Shown: piece after piece, positions 7,959 to 17,887 of the stretch
Position numbering within the stretch: the first letter of the stretch is position 1
Layout: each line of letters opens with the position of its first letter
Assembly: GCF_014650775.1 (NCBI RefSeq)
Contig: NZ_BMVP01000001.1
Span: 744,001 to 808,000, forward strand
Source: Streptomyces cirratus
GTDB taxonomy: Bacteria; Actinomycetota; Actinomycetes; Streptomycetales; Streptomycetaceae
Length of the DNA: 64,000 bases
Direction of reading: 5' to 3'
Program-made: the position numbers and the translations under genes
The notes under the pieces: generated by a model
Database searches by the model: none
What the model was told of the DNA's origin: nothing
The model's input: only the letters and a program-made list of their open reading frames with translations

Positions 7959-9497
7959 TCAGCCCCTCTTCAGCAGCAGGCGGGCCTCGCCCACCGTGAT
8001 CACGGACCCGGTCACCAGGACCCCGGCCCCACCGTATTCGGCCTCTTCCTCCGCCAGGGTGACGGCCGCCTCCAGCGCGTCGTCCAGCCGGGGCTCCACC
8101 TGCACCCGGTCCGGCCCGAAGACCTCGACCGCGATGGCCGCCAGCTCGTCGGCCGGCATCGCCCGGTGGCTGGAGTTCTGGGTGACGACGACCTCCGCGA
8201 AGATCGGCTCGAAGGCCTCGAAGACCCCCTTCACGTCCTTGTCGTCGCTCGCGCCCACCACGCCGATCAGCCGGCTGAACCCGAACGCCTCGGTGACCGC
8301 CTCCGCGGTGACCTGCGCCCCCGCCGGGTTGTGCGCGGCGTCCAGGACCACGGTCGGGCTGCGCCGGACGACCTCCATGCGGCCCGGCGAGGTCACCGAG
8401 GCGAAGGCCCGGCGGACGGTGTCCGCGTCCAGCTCGCGGGCGTGCTCGCCGCCGACGCCGAAGAACGCCTCGACCGCGGCCAGGGCCACCGCCGCGTTGT
8501 GCGCCATGTGGGCGCCGTACAGGGGCAGGAAGATGCCGTCGTACTCGCCGCCCATGCCGCGCAGGGTCAGCATCTGGCCGCCGACCGCCACCTCGCGGGA
8601 GACGACGCCGAACTCCATGCCCTCGCGGGCGACGGTCGCATCGGCCTCGACGGCCTTCTTGAGCAGCACCTGCGCCGCGTCCACCGGCTGCTGCGCCAGG
8701 ATGACGGTGGCGCCCTGCTTGATGACGCCGCCCTTCTCATGGGCGATCTCGGCCGGGGTGGAGCCCAGCCGGTCCGTGTGGTCCAGGCTGATCGGGGTGA
8801 TCACCGCGACCGCGCCGTCGATCACGTTGGTCGCGTCCCACGAGCCGCCCATGCCGACCTCGACCACCGCCGCGTCGACGGGCGCGTCCGCGAAGGCCGC
8901 GTACGCCATCCCGGTGAGCACCTCGAAGAAGGACAGCCGGTACTCCTCGGACGCGTCGACCATCTCCACGTACGGCTTGATGTCGTGGTAGGTCTCGACG
9001 AACCGTTCGGCGCTGATCGGCGCCCCGTCCAGGCTGATCCGCTCGGTGATCGACTGCACGTGCGGGCTGGTGTAGCGGCCGGTACGCAGGTCGAAGGCGT
9101 TCAGCAGGGCCTCGATCATGCGGGCGGTGCTGGTCTTGCCGTTGGTGCCGGTGATGTGGATGGAGGGGTACGCACGCTGCGGCTCGCCCAGGACGTCCAT
9201 CAACGCGGCGATGCGCGAGACGGACGGCTCCAGCTTGGTCTCGCCCCAGCGGGTCGACAGCTCCTGCTCCACCTCCTGGAGCGCCTTCGCCACCTCCGGG
9301 TCGGCGGGGGCGGCGGGCACCTGCTCGCCCTGCGGCGCTCCGCCGTGTGCGCGCAGGGTGCGGCTCCCGGCCTCGATCACCGCCAGGTCGGGGTCGCGGT
9401 CTGACTCTTCGGCGACGATCCGGTCGAACTCGTCGGTCTGGTCGAAGGGCCGGCCGAGGTCGTCGGGGCCGTGGCTGTCGGGCTGCTGCTCACTCAC
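7959..9497 (-). CDS. folC: Bifunctional folylpolyglutamate synthase / dihydrofolate synthase FolC
   Basis: A 512-residue Mur-ligase-family enzyme that adds glutamate to dihydropteroate and to reduced folates. The GTG at 9497 (VSEQQPDSHGPDDLG) was chosen; an ORF extends further only because the strand opposite mreB2 happens to be open. The first 65 or so residues are an acidic, low-complexity actinobacterial extension. The ATP-binding P-loop is SIHITGTNGKTSTARMIEAL, the Mur-ligase central motifs include FFEVLTGMAYAAF and VVEVGMGGSWDATNVID, and the C-terminal domain has VVLDAAHNPAGAQ. It is the first gene of folC-DUF4233-ndk and diverges from mreB2. Confidence 0.95.
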   Translation of the reverse strand: MSEQQPDSHGPDDLGRPFDQTDEFDRIVAEESDRDPDLAVIEAGSRTLRAHGGAPQGEQVPAAPADPEVAKALQEVEQELSTRWGETKLEPSVSRIAALMDVLGEPQRAYPSIHITGTNGKTSTARMIEALLNAFDLRTGRYTSPHVQSITERISLDGAPISAERFVETYHDIKPYVEMVDASEEYRLSFFEVLTGMAYAAFADAPVDAAVVEVGMGGSWDATNVIDGAVAVITPISLDHTDRLGSTPAEIAHEKGGVIKQGATVILAQQPVDAAQVLLKKAVEADATVAREGMEFGVVSREVAVGGQMLTLRGMGGEYDGIFLPLYGAHMAHNAAVALAAVEAFFGVGGEHARELDADTVRRAFASVTSPGRMEVVRRSPTVVLDAAHNPAGAQVTAEAVTEAFGFSRLIGVVGASDDKDVKGVFEAFEPIFAEVVVTQNSSHRAMPADELAAIAVEVFGPDRVQVEPRLDDALEAAVTLAEEEAEYGGAGVLVTGSVITVGEARLLLKRG

Positions 9498-9614
9498 GGG
9501 GACCAGTCTACGGACGAGGACCCGGGGGACCTTCGGCCCGGCCGTTTCGGGACCTTCGGCTGCCTCCGCGACCGTTTCGTTATGCAAGCCTTGCGGCAGC
9601 AGATAGGGGAACGA

Positions 9615-10676
9615 ATGCCGCAGACCAGCACGGACGCCAGCAGGCAGAAGACGGCCTCCAGCCGTGACATAGGGATCGACCTGGGGACCGCGAACACCCT
9701 CGTCTACGCCCGGGGGCACGGGATCGTCCTCAATGAGCCGTCCGTGGTCGCGGTCAAGGCCGGTACGACGACGGCCCTGGCGGTGGGGACGGAAGCCAAG
9801 GAGACCATCGGCCGCACGCCGGGCTCCATCACCGCGATCCGCCCGCTGAGGGGCGGGGTGATCTGCGACTACGAGGCCGCCGAGGAGATGATCCGGCACT
9901 TCGTGCGCAAGGCGGTCCCCGGCCGCCGGCCGCGCACCCGCATGGTGATCTGCGTGCCGTCGGGCGTCACCCCGGTCGAACGGCGGGCCATCATCCACGC
10001 CTCCACCCGCGCCGGGGCCAAGTCCGTACACCTGATCGAGGAACCGATGGCGGCGGCGATCGGTGCGGGGCTGCCCGTGTCGGAGCCGCGGGGCTCGATG
10101 GTGGTGGACATCGGCGGCGGCACCTCGGAGGTGGCCGTCATCTCGCTGGGCGGCATCGTCACCTCGCAGTCGCTGCGCGTCGGCGGCGACCGGATGGACG
10201 CCGCCATCACCGACCACGTGCGCAAGGAGCACGCGCTGCTCATCGGCGAGCGCACCGCCGAGGACGTCAAGGTCGCCATCGGCTCGGCCTGGCCGGTCCC
10301 GGGCCTGCCCGAGCTGGAGAGCCGCGCGTACACCGTGCGCGGCCGGGAGAAGGCCGGCGGCATGCCGAGGACGCTGGAGCTGACGGCGCTCGATGTGCGG
10401 GCCGCCCTCGACGAGCCGGTCGAGGCGGTCATCGCCGCCGTGCGCACCACCTTGGAGGAATGCCCGCCGGAGCTGTCCGGCGACGTGATGGAGCGCGGCA
10501 TCGTCCTGACGGGCGGCGGGGCGCTGCTGCCGGGCCTGGACCTGCGCATCGCCTCCGCGACCGGTATCCCGGTGTTCGTGGCGGACGCGCCGCTGGACTG
10601 CGTGGCCCTCGGTTCGGGCCGCTGCGTGGAGGACATGGACACCCTCGCCGGGCTGCTGGCCCCGGCGAAGGCGTAG
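9615..10676 (+). CDS. Second MreB/Mbl-type actin homologue
   Basis: A 353-residue actin-like protein. The ATG at 9615 (MPQTSTDASRQKTASSRDIG) is preceded by AGGGGA at a good distance; upstream in-frame starts lack this. It keeps the ATPase motifs: [36 protein letters not shown] and [14 protein letters not shown], plus [15 protein letters not shown]. Compared with the canonical MreB at 5782-6801 it lacks the [10 protein letters not shown]-terminus, has a Ser/Gln/Thr-rich leader, and carries a slightly longer segment around PVPGLPELESRAYTVRGREK. S. coelicolor has Mbl-type paralogues at unlinked loci, so this is likely an Mbl-like or additional paralogue. It diverges from folC over a 117-bp gap that has the direct repeats ggaccttcggc and ccgtttcg. 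Confidence 0.9.
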   Translation: MPQTSTDASRQKTASSRDIGIDLGTANTLVYARGHGIVLNEPSVVAVKAGTTTALAVGTEAKETIGRTPGSITAIRPLRGGVICDYEAAEEMIRHFVRKAVPGRRPRTRMVICVPSGVTPVERRAIIHASTRAGAKSVHLIEEPMAAAIGAGLPVSEPRGSMVVDIGGGTSEVAVISLGGIVTSQSLRVGGDRMDAAITDHVRKEHALLIGERTAEDVKVAIGSAWPVPGLPELESRAYTVRGREKAGGMPRTLELTALDVRAALDEPVEAVIAAVRTTLEECPPELSGDVMERGIVLTGGGALLPGLDLRIASATGIPVFVADAPLDCVALGSGRCVEDMDTLAGLLAPAKA

Positions 10677-10691
10677 GCCCCGCCGGGGCGT

Positions 10692-11852
10692 TCAGCCGCG
10701 CGGCAGGGTCGCTTCGACGACGTACGCGTCCTCGGTACGGGTCGCCGCGAGGGTTCCGCCCAGGCTGTGGACGCGCTCGGCCATGCTCGCCGTACCGGAG
10801 CCGGCCGAGACGGGGGCGCGGGCCGGGTTGCGGTCGGCGAGGCCGTTGGTGACCCGGATGCGCAGGCACCGGCCGTCCGCGGTGACCGACACCTCGACGG
10901 TCTCCCCGCGGGCGTGCTTGGCGGCGTTGGTCAGGCACTCCTGCACCACCCGGTAGACCGCCGCCTGCCGCAGCGGCGACAGCTCCCGCGCCTGAGGGTC
11001 CATCACCAGTCGTACGGGCGAGCCCGCCTGCCCGCTCTCCCGCGCGAGCGCCTCGAGCCCGTCCACGCCCGGGGTCGCGGCCCGCTCCCCGCGCTGCGCG
11101 ATGATGTCGTTCAGCACCAGGTGCGCCCGGCGCGCCGTGTCGGCGAGCTCCTCGAAGTCCTTCGCGTAGGCGCTCTCGCGGGCCCGCACCGCCAGCACCT
11201 CCGAGCGCACCGTCAGCAAGGTCAGCTCCCGCCCGACGAAGTCGTGGACGTCGCGGGCGACGGAGGTCCGCTCGTCCTGGACGGCCTGGAGGACGGCGGA
11301 CTCGGCGCGGCGGGTGTCGAGTTCCCGCACGAGGTCGTGCCGGTAGGCGGCGATGCCGACCGCGGAGGCGAGCACCCCGATCGGGACGACCAGGCTGAGG
11401 AAGGCGCTGAGGGTCTGCGCCCTCGGTTCGGGCCAGCCCGGCAGGCTGAACACGGCGAGCGCGAAGGCCACGTACCCGACGGTGGCGAGGATCCCGGCCC
11501 GGCGGCCCCGGTAGCGGCCGACGGAATACAGGGCGAACTGGATCAGCGTCAGCTCGTGCAGCCAGCCGATGAACAGCAGAGCGGTGAGGTATGCGGCCCA
11601 GGGCTGCCGCCGCCGCACCAGCAGGCTCGCGCAGCCGGCGGTGAGGACGACGGCCGCCGCCGGACCGCCAGGGGAATGGTCGGCTGCGGCGAGTCCCGGC
11701 AGGTCCAGTGCCATCAGGGCGAGGCAGCTCAGCGCCGTCAGGACGTCCAGCGCACGCGGCGACCCGGCCCAGCCCGCGGTGAACCGGCGGCCGGCGGCCA
11801 CGACCCGGTGGAGTGCCGAGGCGACGGGCTTGACGTGCATGCCCTCCATCAT
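10692..11852 (-). CDS. NarL/DesK-type sensor histidine kinase, orphan
   Basis: About 386 residues. The N-terminal half has four or more hydrophobic segments (about residues 28-165). Then come the dimerisation/phosphoacceptor H-box ERTSVARDVHDFVGREL and a C-terminal HATPase_c domain with the N-box QECLTNAAKHARG and ASMAERVHSLGGTL. The canonical DxGxG box is replaced by RVTNGLADRNP, so ATP binding may be altered, although this class is variable there. The start is uncertain: ATGs at 11852, 11849 and 11840 are possible and none has a well-spaced ribosome site. No response regulator is adjacent, which is unusual because NarL-type pairs are normally linked. It converges on mreB2 with 15 bp between the stop codons. 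Confidence 0.85.
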   Translation of the reverse strand: MMEGMHVKPVASALHRVVAAGRRFTAGWAGSPRALDVLTALSCLALMALDLPGLAAADHSPGGPAAAVVLTAGCASLLVRRRQPWAAYLTALLFIGWLHELTLIQFALYSVGRYRGRRAGILATVGYVAFALAVFSLPGWPEPRAQTLSAFLSLVVPIGVLASAVGIAAYRHDLVRELDTRRAESAVLQAVQDERTSVARDVHDFVGRELTLLTVRSEVLAVRARESAYAKDFEELADTARRAHLVLNDIIAQRGERAATPGVDGLEALARESGQAGSPVRLVMDPQARELSPLRQAAVYRVVQECLTNAAKHARGETVEVSVTADGRCLRIRVTNGLADRNPARAPVSAGSGTASMAERVHSLGGTLAATRTEDAYVVEATLPRG

Positions 11853-11933
11853 GCGCGGTCGCCGTCGGCGATCGGACCGGGGGTGAGGGGCGCCGGGGTG
11901 ATATCCGGCACTCGGCACGGGGGACGGCATACG

Positions 11934-11974
11934 GCGAAGGCGCCTGCACCGACCGACGGTGTGGGCGCCTTCGC
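11934..11974 (-). terminator. valS terminator hairpin
   Basis: An 18-bp imperfect stem (left arm gcgaaggcgcctgcaccg; the right arm is its complement apart from two mismatches) with a short loop, 21 bp past the valS stop. Confidence 0.7.
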
Positions 11975-11994
11975 GCGTCGCCTACGGGAAGCCG

Positions 11995-14616
11995 CTACGC
12001 CTGCGGCAGCCCGGCCAGCTGGGCCTGGATCCGGGCGATGTCCGCCTCGGCCTTGGCGAGCCGGCCCTTGATCTTGTCCACGACGTTGTCGGGGGCCTTG
12101 GCCAGGAAGGCCTCGTTCCCGAGCTTCGCCTGCGCCTGCTGCTTCTCCTTCTCGGCGGCGCCGAGGTCCTTGGTCAGGCGCTTGCGCTCGGCGTCCACGT
12201 CGATGGTGCCCGACAGGTCGAGCGCGACCCTGGCGCCGGCGACGGGGAGCGTCGCGGTGGCGTTGAAGTCGTCGCCCTCCGGCTGCAGGCGCAGCATCTG
12301 GCGGATGGCGCCTTCGTGCGCGGCCAGCGAGGTACCGGCGAGGTCCAGGCGCGCCGGGACCTTCTGCCCCGGCTGGAGCCCCTGGTCCGCGCGGAAGCGG
12401 CGGACCTCGGTGACCACGGCCTGGAGGTTCTCGATCTCGGCCTCGGCCGCCTCGTCGCGGAACCCGCTGTCCGTGGGCCACTCGGCGATCACGAGGGACT
12501 CGCGGCCGGTGAGGGTGGTCCACAGCGTCTCGGTGACGAAGGGGACCACCGGGTGCAGCAGGCGCAGCGTGACGTCGAGGACCTCGCCCAGGACGCGACC
12601 GGAGACCCTGGCGCCCTCGCCGCCCGCGAAGAACGTCGTCTTCGACAGCTCGACGTACCAGTCGAAGACCTCGTCCCACGCGAAGTGGTAGAGCGCCTCG
12701 CTGAGCTTCGAGAACTGGTAGTCCTCGTAGTACGCGTCGACCTGCGCGACGGTCTTGTTGAGGCGGGACAGGATCCAGCGGTCCGTCGCCGACATCTCCT
12801 CGGGGGTCGGCAGCTCGCCCTCGATGGTGGCGCCGTTCATCAGCGCGAAGCGCGTGGCGTTCCAGATCTTGTTGGCGAAGTTCCGGGACGCCTGGACCCA
12901 GTCCTCGCCGATCGGGACGTCGACACCCGGGTTGGCGCCGCGCGCCAGGGTGAAGCGGACGGCGTCGGAACCGTACTTGTCCATCCAGTCCAGCGGGTTG
13001 ACGGCGTTGCCGAAGGACTTCGACATCTTCTTGCCGAACTGGTCGCGGACCATGCCGTGCAGGGCGATGGTGTGGAACGGCGGGGTGCCGTCCATCGCGT
13101 ACAGGCCGAACATCATCATCCGGGCGACCCAGAAGAAGAGGATGTCGTAGCCGGTGACCAGGACGGAGTTCGGGTAGAACTTCGCCAGGCTCTCGGTCTG
13201 CCGAGGCCAGCCGAGGGTCGAGAAGGGCCACAGGCCGGAGGAGAACCAGGTGTCGAGGACGTCGGTGTCCTGGGTCCAGCCTTCGCCGGCGGGCGGCTGC
13301 TCGTCGGGACCGACGCAGACGACCTCGCCGTTCGGGCCGTACCAGACCGGGATCCGGTGGCCCCACCACAGCTGGCGCGAGATGCACCAGTCGTGCAGGT
13401 TGTCGACCCAGTCGAAGTAGCGCTTCTCCATCTCCTGCGGGTGGATCTTGACCTTGCCGTCGCGGACCGCGTCACCGGCGGCCTTCGCGAGCGGGCCGAC
13501 CTTGACCCACCACTGCATCGACAGGCGCGGCTCGATGGTGGTCTTGCAGCGCGAGCAGTGGCCGACGGAGTGGCTGTACGGACGCTTCTCGGCGACGATC
13601 CGCCCGTCGGCGCGGAGCGCGGCGACGATGGCGGAGCGGGCCTCCAGCCGGTCCAGGCCCTGGAAGGGGCCGTGGACGGTGATGACCGCGTGCTCGTCCA
13701 TGACGGCGAGGTTCGGCAGGCCGTGGCGCTGGCCGATCTCGAAGTCGTTCGGGTCGTGCGCCGGGGTCACCTTGACGGCGCCGGTGCCGAACTCCGGGTC
13801 GACGTGCTCGTCGGCGACGACCGGGATGCGGCGGCCGGTGAGCGGCAGCTCGATCTCCGTGCCGACCAGGTGCGCGTAGCGCTCGTCGTCCGGGTGGACG
13901 GCGACCGCGGTGTCACCGAGCATCGTCTCGGCGCGGGTCGTGGCGACCACGATGGACGCGTCGCCGTCGCCGTACCGGATGGAGACGAGTTCGCCGTCGT
14001 CGTCCTGGTACTCGACCTCGATGTCGGAGATCGCGGTCAGGCAGCGCGGGCACCAGTTGATGATGCGCTCGGCCCGGTAGATCAGCTCGTCGTCGTAGAG
14101 CTTCTTGAAGATGGTCTGGACGGCCTCGGAGAGGCCCTCGTCCATCGTGAACCGTTCACGGGACCAGTCGACGCCGTCACCGAGACGGCGCATCTGGCCC
14201 GAGATCTGGCCGCCGGACTCGCCCTTCCACTGCCAGACGCGCTCGACGAAGGCCTCCCGGCCGAGGTCGTGGCGGGACTTGCCCTCCTTGGCGAGCTCGC
14301 GCTCGACGACGTTCTGGGTGGCGATGCCGGCGTGGTCCATGCCGGGCTGCCACAGCGTCTCGTAGCCCTGCATGCGCTTGCGGCGGGTGAGGGCGTCGAT
14401 CAGCGTGTGCTCGAAGGCGTGGCCCAGGTGGAGGCTTCCGGTGACGTTGGGCGGCGGGATGACGATGGTGTACGGAGGCTTCTCGCTCTTCTCGTCCGCC
14501 TCGAAGTACCCACGCTCTACCCAGCGCTCGTAGAGCTTCCCCTCTACCTCGGCCGGCGCGTACTGGGTCGGCAGTTCGGAGTTGGGGCTGCTGGGTGTCT
14601 GCGTGTTCTCGGTCAC
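11995..14616 (-). CDS. valS: Valyl-tRNA synthetase
   Basis: An 873-residue class I aminoacyl-tRNA synthetase that charges tRNA-Val and edits Thr mischarging through its CP1 domain. The start is the GTG at 14616 ([19 protein letters not shown]). The HIGH-type motif reads [18 protein letters not shown] and the KMSKS motif reads [16 protein letters not shown]. The CP1 editing-domain segment [19 protein letters not shown] is present, and the C-terminus forms the typical ValRS coiled-coil arm ([20 protein letters not shown]). Length is normal. It is transcribed away from the gene pair at 14714-16381, sharing a 97-bp divergent upstream region. Confidence 0.97.
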   Translation of the reverse strand: MTENTQTPSSPNSELPTQYAPAEVEGKLYERWVERGYFEADEKSEKPPYTIVIPPPNVTGSLHLGHAFEHTLIDALTRRKRMQGYETLWQPGMDHAGIATQNVVERELAKEGKSRHDLGREAFVERVWQWKGESGGQISGQMRRLGDGVDWSRERFTMDEGLSEAVQTIFKKLYDDELIYRAERIINWCPRCLTAISDIEVEYQDDDGELVSIRYGDGDASIVVATTRAETMLGDTAVAVHPDDERYAHLVGTEIELPLTGRRIPVVADEHVDPEFGTGAVKVTPAHDPNDFEIGQRHGLPNLAVMDEHAVITVHGPFQGLDRLEARSAIVAALRADGRIVAEKRPYSHSVGHCSRCKTTIEPRLSMQWWVKVGPLAKAAGDAVRDGKVKIHPQEMEKRYFDWVDNLHDWCISRQLWWGHRIPVWYGPNGEVVCVGPDEQPPAGEGWTQDTDVLDTWFSSGLWPFSTLGWPRQTESLAKFYPNSVLVTGYDILFFWVARMMMFGLYAMDGTPPFHTIALHGMVRDQFGKKMSKSFGNAVNPLDWMDKYGSDAVRFTLARGANPGVDVPIGEDWVQASRNFANKIWNATRFALMNGATIEGELPTPEEMSATDRWILSRLNKTVAQVDAYYEDYQFSKLSEALYHFAWDEVFDWYVELSKTTFFAGGEGARVSGRVLGEVLDVTLRLLHPVVPFVTETLWTTLTGRESLVIAEWPTDSGFRDEAAEAEIENLQAVVTEVRRFRADQGLQPGQKVPARLDLAGTSLAAHEGAIRQMLRLQPEGDDFNATATLPVAGARVALDLSGTIDVDAERKRLTKDLGAAEKEKQQAQAKLGNEAFLAKAPDNVVDKIKGRLAKAEADIARIQAQLAGLPQA

Positions 14617-14713
14617 GCACCACAGGATACGGGCGGCCCCACCCCGGTTACGAATCCGTTCCGCCCTCCGGCTCGCCTTGACCGGGGCATGACCGATCGG
14701 TCTGACTGTGCGC

Positions 14714-15355
14714 ATGAACGAGATCACCGGGCAGCCCGCCGCGGCGCCTCCGGTACATCCCTACGCGTCCGCCCCCAACGTCCCGCCGAAGAAGCGCGTG
14801 CTCGTGAAGGTCGGGGTGGCGCTGGGGGCCGTCGTGGGCGTGGTCGCCGGAAGGGCGGCCGTGACCGCGGTCCTCGACGGCGGCCCGTCCGACGCCGGAC
14901 GGTACCGGCTGACGCCGCCCGCCTCCTTCCAGGGCCTGACGCTCCAGGACTCCGGGCCGCGCGTGGACGCGATCAAGCTGGGCCAGAGCCCGCGGAAGCC
15001 GGGCACCGAGCCGGTCGCCGTGGTCTACGCCGACGCGTCGGGCACCGCGCGGCTGGTGGTCAGCGGGGCGGCCGGCCGGTTCGCCGACAGGGATCCGGGC
15101 TCGGTACTGGTCCGCGGCCTCCACGAGATGGGGACGGTGGACGCGGTCACGGAGCCGGCCGGGACGCCGGAGGGCGCCGCCATGTCGTGCGGCACGGTCC
15201 ACGTCGATGCCGGTGAGCTCCCGGTGTGCATGTGGGCGGACCACAGCTCGCTGGTGACGGTGACCGTCCCGGTGGAGAACGAGCCGGTGACGCTCGCCGC
15301 GCTCGCGGAACGGACCCGGGCGCTGCGGGGCGTCATGGAGGTCCGGGCGTCGTAG
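14714..15355 (+). CDS. Putative membrane-anchored protein of unknown function
   Basis: A 213-residue protein. The cytoplasmic N-terminus is proline-rich ([21 protein letters not shown]), followed by one membrane segment (about residues 34-52, [18 protein letters not shown]) and an extracytoplasmic domain. Near the C-terminus it has [20 protein letters not shown], then a Ser-Ser and a hydrophobic strand. The CxWxDHS element also occurs in the next gene at about the same place, so the two are diverged paralogues. I do not recognise a named family. The ATG at 14714 was chosen; a GTG 6 bp upstream is possible. Confidence 0.75.
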   Translation: MNEITGQPAAAPPVHPYASAPNVPPKKRVLVKVGVALGAVVGVVAGRAAVTAVLDGGPSDAGRYRLTPPASFQGLTLQDSGPRVDAIKLGQSPRKPGTEPVAVVYADASGTARLVVSGAAGRFADRDPGSVLVRGLHEMGTVDAVTEPAGTPEGAAMSCGTVHVDAGELPVCMWADHSSLVTVTVPVENEPVTLAALAERTRALRGVMEVRAS

Positions 15356-15448
15356 TTCGGTAACGCATGGGGCCCCGGAGCCCGGACCTGCGGGGACTTC
15401 GGCCAAGATATGACCAACATAAGAAGTTCCTAAAGGGGGACGCGGGTC

Positions 15449-16381
15449 ATGAGTTACAACCAGCCGGGACCGTACGGTCAGCAGCCGCAGCAGCCGGGAC
15501 CGTACGGCCAGCAGCCGGGCCCCTACGGCGGACAGCCCGCCCCCCAGCCCGGCTACGGCTACCCGCAGCAGCCCCCGCCGCCTGGCTACCCCCAGCAGCC
15601 GGGCTACCCCCAGCAGCCCCCGGCACCGCCGTACGGCTACCAGCAGGCGGCCCCGTACGGCGGGATGCCCCCGCAGCAGCCGCCGAAGAAGTCCAAGGCG
15701 GGCGCGGTGATCGCGGTGGTGGTCATCCTCGGCGTGATCGCCGGCGCCGGCTGGTACTTCACCAAGGGCGGCGGCGCCTCGGGCGCGGTGGCGGCGGACA
15801 CGAAGGGCTACAAGCTGACCTTCCCGGCGTCGGTGGACGCGTACGTGAAGAACCCGGACGCGCTCGGCACCTCGAACGGCGACAAACCCCTGACAGCGGA
15901 ACAGAAGACCAAGGCGGAGTCCATCGGCGTCAAGGACGCGCACCAGGCGGCCCAGCAGTACCTCAACGGCGTCAAGGGCAAGGCCAAGCAGATGACCGCG
16001 AGCGGCTTCTGGGGCCAGATCGACGATCCGGAGCGGGCTCTCGACGCCTACTTCGGCACCATCGGCGCGCCCAACCCGGAGACCGACAAGCTCGGCCTGA
16101 AATACGAAAAGGTCGGTTCCCCCAAGGCGTTCACGCCGGACGGGTTCAAGGGCGCGATCATGAAGTGCGTCGACGTCAAGATGACGACGTCGAAGCCCAC
16201 CAAGCCCGGGGAGCCCAGCGCACTCGTGGTCCCCACCTGCGCGTGGAGCGACCACTCCGCCCTGGTCGCGGTGAACCACATGGACCAGACCACGATCCTG
16301 ACCGGCGGCAGCCAGGGCACCCAGGACGAGGTCTCCAAGCTGGCGGCCAAGCTCTACAACACCTCGCGCACCAAGGTCTGA
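15449..16381 (+). CDS. Putative secreted/membrane-anchored protein with Pro-Gly-Tyr-Gln-rich N-terminus
   Basis: A 310-residue protein with a clear ribosome site (aaagggggacgcgggtc) before ATG 15449. Residues 1-75 are a low-complexity cytoplasmic region built from repeats of GPYGQQP and GYPQQP. A membrane segment follows (about 82-103, AGAVIAVVVILGVIAGAGWY), then a roughly 200-residue extracellular domain. Its C-terminal part has VPTCAWSDHSALVAVNHMD, matching the CxWxDHS element of the preceding gene. Such PYGQQP-type N-termini are common in streptomycete membrane proteins of unknown role. It runs in tandem with the 14714 gene and ends at a strong bidirectional hairpin. Confidence 0.8.
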   Translation: MSYNQPGPYGQQPQQPGPYGQQPGPYGGQPAPQPGYGYPQQPPPPGYPQQPGYPQQPPAPPYGYQQAAPYGGMPPQQPPKKSKAGAVIAVVVILGVIAGAGWYFTKGGGASGAVAADTKGYKLTFPASVDAYVKNPDALGTSNGDKPLTAEQKTKAESIGVKDAHQAAQQYLNGVKGKAKQMTASGFWGQIDDPERALDAYFGTIGAPNPETDKLGLKYEKVGSPKAFTPDGFKGAIMKCVDVKMTTSKPTKPGEPSALVVPTCAWSDHSALVAVNHMDQTTILTGGSQGTQDEVSKLAAKLYNTSRTKV

Positions 16382-16392
16382 CCCGGCCCCAG

Positions 16393-16432
16393 CGCGAAGG
16401 GGCGCCCCGGTTCTCCGGGGCGCCCCTTCGCG
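16393..16432. terminator. Bidirectional terminator between the 15449 gene and clpX
   Basis: A perfect 18-bp stem (left arm cgcgaaggggcgccccgg) with a ttct loop, between convergent stop codons at 16381 and 16447. Confidence 0.85.
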
Positions 16433-16446
16433 TATGTCCGTTGCGG

Positions 16447-17733
16447 CTAGGCCGACTTCTCCTGCGGGCCCTGGTCCTTCGGGACGATGCGGGGGACCAG
16501 CGTCGGGTTGACGTTGGAGCGGACCACATCGGCGGTGATGACCACGCGGGCCACGTCCTTGCGGGACGGGACCTCGTACATCACCGACATCAGGACCTCT
16601 TCCATGATGGCACGCAGGCCGCGCGCGCCCGTCTGGCGCAGGATCGCCTGGTCCGCGATGGCCTCCAGCGCCTCGCGCTCGAAGTCCAGCTCGACGCCGT
16701 CGAGTTCGAACAGCCGCTGGTACTGCTTCACCAGCGCGTTGCGCGGCTCGATGAGGATCTGGAGCAGCGCCTCCCGGTCCAGGTTGTGGACCGAGGTGAT
16801 CACGGGGAGGCGGCCGATGAACTCGGGGATCATCCCGAACTTCACCAGGTCCTCCGGCATGACCTCCTGGAACTGGTTGCTCGCCTCGATCTCCCGCTTC
16901 GAGCGGATGGTCGCCGCGAAGCCGATGCCCTTGGCGCCCGCACGCGACTCGATGATCTTCTCCAGGCCGGCGAAGGCGCCGCCCACGATGAAGAGCACGT
17001 TCGTCGTGTCGATCTGGATGAACTCCTGGTGCGGGTGCTTGCGGCCGCCCTGCGGCGGAACCGAGGCCGTCGTGCCCTCCAGGATCTTGAGGAGCGCCTG
17101 CTGGACGCCCTCGCCGCTCACATCACGCGTGATCGACGGGTTCTCGCTCTTGCGGGCGACCTTGTCGATCTCGTCGATGTAGATGATCCCGGTCTCGGCC
17201 TTCTTGACGTCGTAGTCGGCCGCCTGGATCAGCTTGAGCAGGATGTTCTCGACGTCCTCGCCGACGTACCCGGCCTCCGTCAGCGCCGTCGCGTCGGCGA
17301 TGGCGAACGGGACGTTGAGCATGCGGGCCAGTGTCTGGGCCAACAGGGTCTTGCCGGAGCCGGTGGGGCCGAGCAGCAGGATGTTGGACTTCGCGAGTTC
17401 GATCGCGTCGTCCCGGCCCTGCGCGCCGCCGTTCTCGCCGGCCTGGACCCGCTTGTAGTGGTTGTAGACCGCTACGGAGAGCGCCTTCTTCGCCGGCTCC
17501 TGGCCGACGACGTAGCTCTCCAGGAACTCGTAGATCTCGCGCGGCTTGGGGAGTTCCTCCCACCGGACCTCGGAAGTCTCCGCGAGTTCCTCTTCGATGA
17601 TCTCGTTGCAGAGGTCGATGCACTCGTCGCAGATGTAGACACCGGGTCCTGCAATGAGCTTCTTCACCTGCTTCTGGCTCTTTCCGCAGAACGAGCACTT
17701 GAGCAGATCGCCGCCGTCACCGATGCGTGCCAC
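16447..17733 (-). CDS. clpX: ATP-dependent Clp protease ATP-binding subunit ClpX
   Basis: A 428-residue AAA+ unfoldase that feeds substrates to ClpP. The N-terminal zinc-binding domain has CSFCGKS and ICDECIDLC (four Cys). Walker A is [14 protein letters not shown], Walker B is [12 protein letters not shown], the pore loop is GYVG ([12 protein letters not shown]), the RKH loop is GGRKHPHQ, and the ClpP-contacting IGF loop is KGIGFAATI. The sensor-2 region reads [14 protein letters not shown]. Length is normal. A hairpin at 17807-17828 separates it from the upstream clpP genes, so it probably has its own promoter. Confidence 0.98.
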   Translation of the reverse strand: MARIGDGGDLLKCSFCGKSQKQVKKLIAGPGVYICDECIDLCNEIIEEELAETSEVRWEELPKPREIYEFLESYVVGQEPAKKALSVAVYNHYKRVQAGENGGAQGRDDAIELAKSNILLLGPTGSGKTLLAQTLARMLNVPFAIADATALTEAGYVGEDVENILLKLIQAADYDVKKAETGIIYIDEIDKVARKSENPSITRDVSGEGVQQALLKILEGTTASVPPQGGRKHPHQEFIQIDTTNVLFIVGGAFAGLEKIIESRAGAKGIGFAATIRSKREIEASNQFQEVMPEDLVKFGMIPEFIGRLPVITSVHNLDREALLQILIEPRNALVKQYQRLFELDGVELDFEREALEAIADQAILRQTGARGLRAIMEEVLMSVMYEVPSRKDVARVVITADVVRSNVNPTLVPRIVPKDQGPQEKSA

Positions 17734-17806
17734 GAGGTGCTTCCCCTTCGCCTGGGAGACGCCTGGTTCAGCGCTCCTGGTGCCTCATATCCGACGGTAC
17801 CTTGCC

Positions 17807-17828
17807 GGGGGCCCCGAACGGGGCCCCC
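17807..17828 (-). terminator. clpP1P2 operon terminator
   Basis: A 10-bp perfect G/C stem (gggggccccg with cggggccccc) in the 154-bp gap between the clpP2 stop and the clpX start, about 60 bp past clpP2. Confidence 0.7.
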
Positions 17829-17887
17829 TTGACGTGGTTCACATCGCCGAAATGCGACGGGGTGGCCACGCCAACTGGCGGCAAGGA

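Noticed and set aside
7959..10232. A longer folC with a 245-residue N-terminal extension
   Set aside because: The extension is the antisense translation of mreB2; the GTG at 9497 gives a protein of normal length.
11959..15216. A 1085-codon open frame on the plus strand across valS
   Set aside because: Low-complexity Val/Asp/Leu/Gly/Arg translation opposite a clear ValRS with HIGH and KMSKS motifs.
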